From an uncultured Corynebacterium sp. (GTDB lineage: Bacteria; Actinomycetota; Actinomycetes; Mycobacteriales; Mycobacteriaceae): a stretch of 7,615 bases of DNA. Under the pieces are notes generated by a model that did not search any database, was not told the origin of the DNA, and was given only the letters and a program-made list of their open reading frames with translations. Position 1 is the first letter of the stretch. Every line of letters starts with the position of its first letter. A program made the translations under genes and the position numbers. The DNA lies in assembly GCF_943912665.1 (NCBI RefSeq), contig NZ_CALTVG010000084.1, positions 1-7,615 of the forward strand. The letters run 5' to 3'. Below, one piece after another: positions 1-6,580 of the stretch.

Positions 1-415
1 CGGAGTTGGGGCCCTGCTTGCGGTAGGTAAACCGCACTCCCGGCTTGTGTTCGCGCTTCGCTTTAAGCTCTTTGAGTTTCTTTACGGCAACCTCGCGGAT
101 GCGGTGGGCTGGTGTGGCGGCAAGCCGTGCGCGGAGGTTCCAGGCATCGAGCTCTTTTTTGACCCGGGAGGCGTAGGACTCAATAAGTGTGAGGATGCTC
201 AGGCCGTGGGCGTTGTTTTCGGCGGCGGTGCGTGCTTTGCGTTGTTTACCAGTGAAGCGGGTGGGCCCGAAGTAGATGCGGTGCAGGCGGGCAAGCTCTG
301 CGGCGTCGGCTGCGTCGGCGCCGAGCGCGCGGAGTTTATCGGGTGAGCTGGATGCTTGTTCCACTAGCGCGATCCCCGAGTTGCGGTAGCGGAAGTAGGT
401 TTCTAATACCCCCAT
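1..415 (-). CDS. HNH endonuclease / DUF222-type protein, N-terminal part (runs off the left edge)
   Basis: The minus strand is open from an ATG at 415 to the window edge, giving 138 codons with no stop. The product begins MGVLETYFRYRNSGIALVEQ and continues with an Ala-rich helical stretch, an YFGPTRFTGKQRKAR segment around residues 48-62, and a Lys/Arg-rich part ending near a GVRFTYRK motif. From memory this N-terminal pattern (YFxxRNxGIAL, LRALGADA, YFGPT, AWNLR, ATPAH) matches the multicopy corynebacterial proteins annotated as HNH endonuclease signature motif-containing, related to DUF222/13E12 proteins. The HNH motif lies near the C-terminus in that family and so would fall outside this window; nuclease activity cannot be judged here. 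No Shine-Dalgarno precedes the ATG, but a TAACCT -10-like hexamer ends 8 nt upstream, which suggests a leaderless start. The physiological role of these proteins is unknown. Confidence 0.72.
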   Translation of the reverse strand, partial: MGVLETYFRYRNSGIALVEQASSSPDKLRALGADAADAAELARLHRIYFGPTRFTGKQRKARTAAENNAHGLSILTLIESYASRVKKELDAWNLRARLAATPAHRIREVAVKKLKELKAKREHKPGVRFTYRKQGPNS

Positions 416-423
416 GGGCACTG

Positions 424-429
424 AGGTTA
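424..429 (-). promoter_or_regulatory. Putative -10 element of the HNH gene (leaderless start)
   Basis: Read on the minus strand the hexamer is TAACCT (TANNNT type), with 8 nt between it and the ATG at 415. Together with the lack of a ribosome binding site this fits transcription starting at or next to the start codon. No convincing -35 is visible. Confidence 0.35.
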
Positions 430-443
430 AAGCACCCCGAGGG

Positions 444-482
444 ACCCCGCAACCGGAGGAACAAAAGCACCGGTTGCGGGGT
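444..482 (-). terminator. Perfect 13-bp hairpin after pepN, probable intrinsic terminator
   Basis: Positions 444-456 (ACCCCGCAACCGG) are the exact reverse complement of 470-482, with a 13-nt loop. The hairpin starts 8 nt past the pepN stop. On the minus strand it is followed by CCCTCGGGGTGCTTTAA and not by a clean T run, so it is an imperfect terminator of the kind often seen in actinobacteria. It also separates pepN from the co-oriented HNH gene. Confidence 0.65.
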
Positions 483-490
483 GGAAATGC

Positions 491-3031
<2,541 letters not shown>

Positions 3032-3088
3032 AGGGTGCATCTCCTCCTATTCGGTGGCTTGGTCTCTGCACTAGCGTAGTCGCGCGCC

Positions 3089-3094
3089 TAGGGT
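3089..3094 (+). promoter_or_regulatory. Putative -10 of the Rv2466c-like gene in the divergent pepN intergenic region
   Basis: TAGGGT fits the corynebacterial TANNNT -10 and lies 36 nt upstream of the GTG start at 3131. I see no good -35 at 16-19 nt. The 99-bp spacer 3032-3130 must also hold the pepN promoter; TACGCT on the minus strand (around 3073-3078) is a candidate -10 for it. Confidence 0.35.
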
Positions 3095-3130
3095 GGGGTG
3101 CCACAGACTGCACAACCAAAGGAGATCAAT

Positions 3131-3745
3131 GTGGCTCAATCCGTAACGTTCTGGTTCGACTGCACCTGCCCTTTCGCGTGGCTGACCTCGCGTTGGATTA
3201 AGGAAGTGGAAAAGGTCCGCGATATTGAGGTCACCTTTGAGCCGATGTCCTTGTCCGTGCTCAACGAGGGCCGTGACCTGGACGCGGGCTACATGGAGAT
3301 GATGGAGGCCAACTGGGGTCCCGCCCGCGTGGCCGCCAAGATTGCCGTGGAGGCCCCGGAGAAGGTCGATGAGTTTTACACCGCCATGGGCACCCGCATC
3401 CACACCGAGGGCCAGGGCGGCAAGAAGGGCTTCGGCGCGTACGACGCCATCATTGAGCAGGCGCTTGACGACGTCTCCCTGCCCGCCGACTTCGCCACCG
3501 TCGCCAACACCGACGAGATGGATGACACGTTGAAGAAGTTCCACAACCGCGGCATCTCCGAGGTGGGCGATGAGGTCGGCACCCCGGTGGTGAAGTTCGG
3601 CGATACCGCCTTCTTCGGCCCGGTGATTACCCGCGTGCCCACCGGCGAGGAGGCGGGCGAGCTGTTCGACGCCTCCGTGCGCCTGGCCCAGTTCCCGTAC
3701 TTCTTCGAGCTCAAGCGCTCCCGCACGGAGGACCCGCAGGTTTAG
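3131..3745 (+). CDS. DsbA-family oxidoreductase, mycothiol-dependent nitroreductase Rv2466c-like
   Basis: The 204-aa product is a cytoplasmic thioredoxin-fold protein with a helical insertion. It shows no signal peptide, so it is not an envelope Dsb protein. The N-terminus (FWFDCTCPFAWLTSRW), the conserved AFFGPV segment and the C-terminal FFELKRSRTEDPQ stretch match M. tuberculosis Rv2466c as I recall it; that mycothiol-coupled enzyme can act on nitro compounds. The nucleophile would be C13 in CPFA, and the cis-proline is P152 in GTPVV. Rv2466c has CPWC, so the resolving cysteine is replaced here by A16, and an additional cysteine, C11, lies two residues upstream of C13. The GTG at 3131 is chosen because AAAGGAG (3118-3124) lies 6 nt before it; the upstream in-frame ATG at 3098 has no such site and would overlap the promoter. 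Its stop codon overlaps that of the convergent membrane gene. Confidence 0.88.
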   Translation: MAQSVTFWFDCTCPFAWLTSRWIKEVEKVRDIEVTFEPMSLSVLNEGRDLDAGYMEMMEANWGPARVAAKIAVEAPEKVDEFYTAMGTRIHTEGQGGKKGFGAYDAIIEQALDDVSLPADFATVANTDEMDDTLKKFHNRGISEVGDEVGTPVVKFGDTAFFGPVITRVPTGEEAGELFDASVRLAQFPYFFELKRSRTEDPQV

Positions 3746-4119
3746 TGCGTGCGGTTGCGCATTGCCGCCGCGATGACGCAGACTAGGACGATTGGCGTGA
3801 GCACGAAAGCAGGAAGTCCCGCGATGTTGATGATGGGCAGATAGCTCTGCGCCTGGTATTCCTCCCAGGCTGCGGCTAGCCACGTGGCCCACGACGCACC
3901 CGCAAGTAGCGCGAGGACGCCGGCGGTGATTCCGCCGGCGGTTCGTGGCTTATGCAGGAGCCACCACAGGCCCACGCCGAGGTGGGCCAGCGTCATCACT
4001 GCGGTCAAGAGAAGTGGCAGGATAAAGACGTTGTCGGTGAAGAAACCGGCGGCGAATAAACCTGCGCCGACAAGGATTGCGCCGACGTAAAGGGCACAAA
4101 CACGAGTGTTCATGGACAT
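3742..4119 (-). CDS. Small four-helix integral membrane protein, function unknown
   Basis: The 125-aa product has four hydrophobic segments at about residues 8-28, 32-55, 61-83 and 93-118, joined by short polar loops (KPRTAG near 57-62; AAWEEYQAQSY near 82-92), and a basic C-terminal MRNRTH tail. It is probably an inner-membrane protein. I recognise no catalytic motif and assign no function. The start ATG at 4119 follows AAGGAAGGA with a 7-nt spacer; an ATG two codons later (4113) is less well spaced. The gene lies antisense between the Rv2466c-like gene and rpiB, shares 4 nt with the former at their stop codons, and has its own promoter-like sequence (TTTTAG, 17 nt, TATGGT). Confidence 0.8.
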   Translation of the reverse strand: MSMNTRVCALYVGAILVGAGLFAAGFFTDNVFILPLLLTAVMTLAHLGVGLWWLLHKPRTAGGITAGVLALLAGASWATWLAAAWEEYQAQSYLPIINIAGLPAFVLTPIVLVCVIAAAMRNRTH

Positions 4120-4152
4120 AGTGGGGTCCTTCCTTGGGAGTAGACGTGCCCC

Positions 4153-4181
4153 ACCATATCAATTTTGAGTTATTGCTAAAA
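4153..4181 (-). promoter_or_regulatory. Putative promoter of the four-helix membrane gene
   Basis: On the minus strand TTTTAG (4176-4181) is followed after 17 nt by TATGGT (4153-4158), which is consistent with a housekeeping sigma promoter. A start near 4146 would leave a leader of roughly 27 nt that contains the AAGGAAGGA ribosome binding site. Confidence 0.5.
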
Positions 4182-4209
4182 CGGGTCGGCGGGTGTGTTC
4201 GCTGACCGG

Positions 4210-4215
4210 TAGGAT
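4210..4215 (+). promoter_or_regulatory. Putative -10 of rpiB (leaderless start)
   Basis: TAGGAT is a typical TANNNT -10 and ends exactly 7 nt before the rpiB ATG at 4223, the geometry of a leaderless transcript. This choice also explains why the region lacks a well-spaced Shine-Dalgarno and argues against the upstream in-frame ATGs at 4193 and 4214. Confidence 0.55.
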
Positions 4216-4222
4216 GTGGGCC

Positions 4223-4696
4223 ATGCGCGTTTATTTAGGAGCAGACCACGCAGGGTTCGAGACGAAGAACGTCATCGCCGAACACCTGAAGAAGCAGGGC
4301 CACGACGTCATTGACTGCGGTGCCCATGAGTACGACGCCGAGGATGACTACCCGGCATTTTGCATCGAGGCCGCGCTGCGAACCGTCAACGATCCGGGCT
4401 CGCTGGGCATCGTGCTCGGCGGCTCCGGCAACGGCGAGCAGATTGCCGCCAACAAGGTCAAGGGCGCGCGCTGCGCCCTGGCGTGGTCCCCCGAAACCGC
4501 GCGCCTGGCGCGCGAGCACAACAACGCCCAGCTCATCGGCATCGGCGGCCGCATGCACTCCGAGGAGGAGGCGCTGGCCATCGTGGATGCCTTCCTGGAT
4601 CAGGAATGGTCCCGCGCCGAGCGCCACCAGCGCCGCATCGACATTCTCGCCGAATACGAGCGCACGAACATTCCGCCGGAGGTTCCGGAGGTTTAA
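4223..4696 (+). CDS. rpiB: Ribose-5-phosphate isomerase B
   Basis: RpiB interconverts ribose 5-phosphate and ribulose 5-phosphate in the non-oxidative pentose phosphate pathway, in the cytosol. The 157-aa product begins MRVYLGADHAGF, the sugar-phosphate-binding N-terminus of the LacAB/RpiB family, and carries GGSGNGEQ (66-73) and REHNNAQLIGIGGRMH (around 96-112). In the E. coli type the catalytic base is a cysteine; here the equivalent position is E72, as in M. tuberculosis RpiB (E75 there), which marks the actinobacterial subclass. The C-terminal RHQRRIDILAEYERT stretch is also characteristic. The start at 4223 is supported by the conserved N-terminus and by the TAGGAT element 7 nt upstream. 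It converges on the AKR gene with a 7-nt gap and no terminator hairpin. Confidence 0.96.
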   Translation: MRVYLGADHAGFETKNVIAEHLKKQGHDVIDCGAHEYDAEDDYPAFCIEAALRTVNDPGSLGIVLGGSGNGEQIAANKVKGARCALAWSPETARLAREHNNAQLIGIGGRMHSEEEALAIVDAFLDQEWSRAERHQRRIDILAEYERTNIPPEVPEV

Positions 4697-4703
4697 GCTC
4701 GCG

Positions 4704-5534
4704 CTAGTCGTTCATCTCGTTCGGGTGGGGGCCGCCGCGGCCCTCCTCCCCGAGGTCGAGGTCGGTGATGGCGGCCATCTCTGCGTCGTCAAGCGCGAAG
4801 CCAAACACGTCGAAGTTCTGCGCGATGCGCTTCGGGTTCTCCGACTTCGGGAACACGATGACGCCGTTCTGCAGGTGCCAGCGGATGATCACCTGGGCGG
4901 GGGAGACGCCGTACTTCTCGGCGGGCTCGGTGATTTCTGGGAGCTCGAAGAGATCGGTCTTGCCCTGGCCCAGCGGGCCCCACGCCTCAATCTGCACCTT
5001 GTGGGAGCGGAAGGCATCGAGCTCGCGCCAGCGCTGCAGGTAGGGGTGCAGCTCCACCTGGTTAATCACGGGGGTCTCATCAGTCTGGGTCTCCAGCTTG
5101 TCCAGGTGCTCCAGCTGGAAGTTGGACACGCCGATGGACTTCACCTTGCCGGCCTTTTTGAGCTCAATGAGCTGCTTCCACGCCTCGACATAAGTGTCCT
5201 TCTCCGGGCACGGCCAGTGGATGAGGTACAGATCCACGTAGTCGAGTCCGAGCTTCTCCAAGGACTCATCGAGTGCTGCGGCCGCATCCGTCTGGCGGTC
5301 GTTCCACAGCTTGGTGGTAATAAATAGCTCCTCGCGCGGAATGCCGGACTTGGCAATCGCGCGGCCCACGCCCTCCTCGTTGCCGTAGATGGCAGCGGTG
5401 TCGATGTGGCGGTAGCCCACCTTCAGGGCCTCAGTAACCAGCTCTTCGGTCTTGTCCGCGTCAATCTTGAAGACGCCGAAGCCGAGCTGAGGGATGGAGT
5501 TTCCGTCGTGCAGTTCGATAGTAGGTACTGTCAT
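4704..5534 (-). CDS. Aldo/keto reductase, 2,5-diketo-D-gluconate reductase-like (AKR5 type)
   Basis: The product is an NADPH-dependent cytosolic reductase of aldehydes and ketones. It is 276 aa long with the AKR tetrad D45, Y50, K75 and H106, seen in HIDTAAIYGNE, FITTKLW and LIHWP, and the NADPH-phosphate-binding segment VFPKSENPKRIAQN at 227-240 (K230, S231, R236). The overall pattern (LGFGVFKI, GVGRAI, SIGVSNF, NQVELHPYLQ) fits the 2,5-diketo-D-gluconate reductase group, first characterised in Corynebacterium, but the physiological substrate cannot be read from sequence. The ATG at 5534 is preferred over an in-frame GTG at 5543: no ribosome binding site precedes either, and a TAGAGT -10-like hexamer ends exactly 7 nt before 5534, implying a leaderless start. 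The last residues (EEGRGGPHPNEMND) form a polar tail. Confidence 0.93.
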   Translation of the reverse strand: MTVPTIELHDGNSIPQLGFGVFKIDADKTEELVTEALKVGYRHIDTAAIYGNEEGVGRAIAKSGIPREELFITTKLWNDRQTDAAAALDESLEKLGLDYVDLYLIHWPCPEKDTYVEAWKQLIELKKAGKVKSIGVSNFQLEHLDKLETQTDETPVINQVELHPYLQRWRELDAFRSHKVQIEAWGPLGQGKTDLFELPEITEPAEKYGVSPAQVIIRWHLQNGVIVFPKSENPKRIAQNFDVFGFALDDAEMAAITDLDLGEEGRGGPHPNEMND

Positions 5535-5541
5535 GCGGCCC

Positions 5542-5547
5542 ACTCTA
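5542..5547 (-). promoter_or_regulatory. Putative -10 of the aldo/keto reductase gene (leaderless start)
   Basis: On the minus strand the hexamer is TAGAGT, ending 7 nt before the ATG at 5534, the same spacing as at rpiB. No clear -35 is visible at 16-19 nt. Confidence 0.5.
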
Positions 5548-5588
5548 CGCAGGGCATGGACCTCCGCGCAGAAAAGGAGAATTAAGAA

Positions 5589-5696
5589 GTGTGTCTAGCG
5601 CTCCGAGATGGAACCGATGAATACTGGAGGAGCGGTGGGGGTTTCTGTAAGTGCTATCTGTGCTGTCGAATGTCCTGCCTTAGCGTCGGCTGGTGA
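5589..5696 (+). CDS. Candidate small cysteine-rich ORF (35 codons), unproven
   Basis: A GTG at 5589 lies 9 nt after GGAG within AAAAGGAGA (5572-5580), a strong ribosome binding site for this window. It opens a 35-aa reading frame with six cysteines, most in a C-K-C-Y-L-C-C then C pattern at residues 20-30, and it ends with a C-terminal Trp before TGA. I recognise no family. Against it: it is short, a second ORF (5608-5799, another frame, with an internal GTG at 5635 after GGAGGAG) overlaps it, and six cysteines may be chance in a TGT/TGC-rich stretch. It would be transcribed away from the AKR gene, from a promoter inside or near that gene's 5' end. Confidence 0.25.
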   Translation: MCLALRDGTDEYWRSGGGFCKCYLCCRMSCLSVGW

Positions 5697-6111
5697 TGTA
5701 GCTTCCGTAACTTCTGAAAGCTATCTCCACGTGCCAAGGGGGCGCAAAGCGGCACTGATGGACGGTATGCGGAGGTGCCTTCCGGTGACAGGTTTCTAAA
5801 TTGCAGCGCGTTAGGAGAGACGTCTGGCCCGGGGGTCCATTGCCGGATCCCGTGCGTTTATCTATGTCAATGGAACCGGATTACATGCAAACTACGCGCA
5901 GGTAAGGTGGCGTGGCGTCTTTAATTCAAACTCTCCATGGTAATTCGTCAAGCTGCACTATTTCCCCGCAATCTATTTCCCGGGCCGCTATATTTCGTTA
6001 GATTTGAACACTGACACCATTAAGGCAAACACCGATGTTTGTGGTAGGTACACCAAAACGGGAAACTTCTCCGTGGGCGTGTTTGAAGGTGAAATCATAG
6101 GGAGATCAAGA
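5697..6111. other. Gene-poor, AT-richer stretch with no recognisable gene
   Basis: The sequence lacks the GC-rich third-position pattern of the neighbours, and no frame on either strand reads as a known protein. Visible items are the tail of the 63-codon frame ending at 5799, an inverted repeat TCCATTG/CAATGGA at 5836-5842 and 5868-5874 with CCGGAT beside each arm, TANNNT-like hexamers TATATT (5989-5994) and TAGATT (5999-6004) that might promote the downstream small gene, and an AAAACGGG copy at 6055. It may be decayed foreign DNA or an unrecognised untranslated RNA; I cannot decide which. Confidence 0.4.
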
Positions 6112-6213
6112 GTGAGCTTCGGCGTAATTGAGCTAATTCCACTAGTTATTCTATTGGCAATAGTAGGAATCGTGTTCTTTATCTCTCGGCGTAATAAAAA
6201 GGACAAGGACTAG
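6112..6213 (+). CDS. Single-span small membrane peptide (33 aa), function unknown
   Basis: A GTG at 6112 lies 7 nt after GGGAG (6100-6104) and opens a 33-aa frame. It consists of a short N-terminus (MSFGVIE), one strong hydrophobic helix at about residues 8-24 (LIPLVILLAIVGIVFFI), and a charged tail SRRNKKDKD that obeys the positive-inside rule, so the C-terminus should be cytoplasmic. The same frame is open back to a TTG at 6004, but that start has no ribosome binding site and the added residues show no motif. It is flanked by gene-poor DNA on both sides and followed by tRNA-Gly on the other strand. The size and shape fit small membrane regulators or type I toxin-like peptides, but nothing here shows which, and the helix also resembles the N-terminal anchor of the protein starting at 6581. 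Confidence 0.55.
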   Translation: MSFGVIELIPLVILLAIVGIVFFISRRNKKDKD

Positions 6214-6327
6214 AAGCGTTGGAGAGTTTCTTCGATGTAGCGCTACTCCTGCTGACTTACCGGGCGGTGGTTCGGTCGGGAATGGAAAACGGGGAGAGAC
6301 GACACACGCGAAGCTAAAACGTCTAAA
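6214..6327. other. Intergenic stretch between the small membrane peptide and the tRNA-Gly terminator
   Basis: No ORF with a ribosome binding site is seen. It contains a 10-bp perfect palindrome GTAGCGCTAC (6237-6246) and an AAAACGGG copy (6286-6293) preceded by GGGAATG (6279-6285), the same heptamer as the 3' acceptor strand of tRNA-Gly read on the plus strand. Confidence 0.4.
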
Positions 6328-6364
6328 GCCGCACTAGCTACCTAAATTAGGTGGTCAGTGCGGC
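6328..6364 (-). terminator. Intrinsic terminator downstream of tRNA-Gly
   Basis: An 8-bp outer stem (GCCGCACT 6328-6335 with AGTGCGGC 6357-6364) and a 5-bp inner stem (ACCTA 6340-6344 with TAGGT 6348-6352) form one long hairpin. On the minus strand it is followed by TTTAGACGTTTT. It begins 5 nt after the tRNA CCA end. The plus strand side lacks a T run, so termination is mainly for the tRNA. Confidence 0.8.
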
Positions 6365-6369
6365 CTTCG

Positions 6370-6444
6370 TGGAGGGAATGACGGGAATCGAACCCGCGTC
6401 TTCAGCTTGGAAGGCTGAGGTATTAGCCACTATACGACATTCCC
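6370..6444 (-). tRNA. tRNA-Gly(TCC)
   Basis: The cloverleaf is complete on the minus strand. The acceptor stem GGGAATG (6438-6444) pairs with CATTCCC (6374-6380). The D stem is GTAT/ATAC, and the anticodon stem TCAGC/GCTGA holds the loop CTTCCAA with anticodon TCC. A four-base variable region is followed by the T arm GCGGG-TTCGATT-CCCGT. The discriminator is T, and CCA is encoded at 6370-6372. The total is 75 nt including CCA. It decodes GGA and, by wobble, GGG glycine codons. Confidence 0.97.
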
Positions 6445-6445
6445 A

Positions 6446-6464
6446 CGCGCTGAAAATCAGCGTG
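6446..6464 (-). repeat. Leader hairpin immediately 5' of tRNA-Gly
   Basis: CGCTGA (6448-6453) and TCAGCG (6457-6462) pair around an AAA loop, extended by one wobble and one C-G pair to 6446/6464. The predicted transcription start is near 6464, so the whole precursor leader would be this hairpin, ending just before the RNase P cleavage site. Confidence 0.5.
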
Positions 6465-6470
6465 CACACT

Positions 6471-6499
6471 ACCTTAGCGCACGGATGCGCCGAAGCGAA
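6471..6499 (-). promoter_or_regulatory. Putative promoter of tRNA-Gly
   Basis: On the minus strand TTCGCT (6494-6499) is followed after 17 nt by TAAGGT (6471-6476), a TANNNT -10, and the tRNA begins 26 nt beyond that. The sequence lies back-to-back with the promoter region of the rightward gene starting at 6581. Confidence 0.55.
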
Positions 6500-6503
6500 A
6501 ACG

Positions 6504-6529
6504 GGAACTTTAAGCTGGGGTTGTGCGTT
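6504..6529 (+). promoter_or_regulatory. Candidate ECF (SigH-like) promoter upstream of the Gly/Asp-tailed membrane gene
   Basis: GGAAC (6504-6508), then 17 nt, then CGTT (6526-6529) fits the GGAA-N16-19-CGTT pattern known for actinobacterial SigH/SigE-type sigma factors. A housekeeping-type -10, TAGATT (6538-6543), lies just downstream and would give a leader of about 30 nt before the GTG at 6581. Which one is used cannot be decided here. Confidence 0.3.
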
Positions 6530-6580
6530 GTGATCCATAGATTAGCCGTACTCAAAATCTCTATTGGAAGTGATGCTTTC

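Noticed and set aside
3071..3892. 273-codon minus-strand frame opposite the Rv2466c-like gene
   Set aside because: It is antisense to a well-supported gene, is His/Leu/Gly-rich like other shadows, and also overlaps the real membrane gene on the same strand in another frame.
4311..5327. 338-codon plus-strand frame spanning the rpiB 3' part and the AKR gene
   Set aside because: It is out of frame with rpiB and antisense to the AKR gene, both of which have full catalytic motifs; there is no independent support.
5531..5557. 8-codon micro-ORF (MPCVEWAA) after GGAGG, overlapping the AKR start as ATGA
   Set aside because: It looks like a coupled leader peptide, but the GGAGG spacing is only 3 nt, and the TAGAGT -10 would put the transcript start downstream of it.
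5836..5874. Inverted repeat TCCATTG/CAATGGA as a possible insertion-sequence end or operator
   Set aside because: Seven base pairs with a 25-nt gap are within chance for this length; no transposase or target duplication is seen.
5937..6014. 25-codon ORF from ATG 5937
   Set aside because: There is no ribosome binding site, no motif, and no support from composition.
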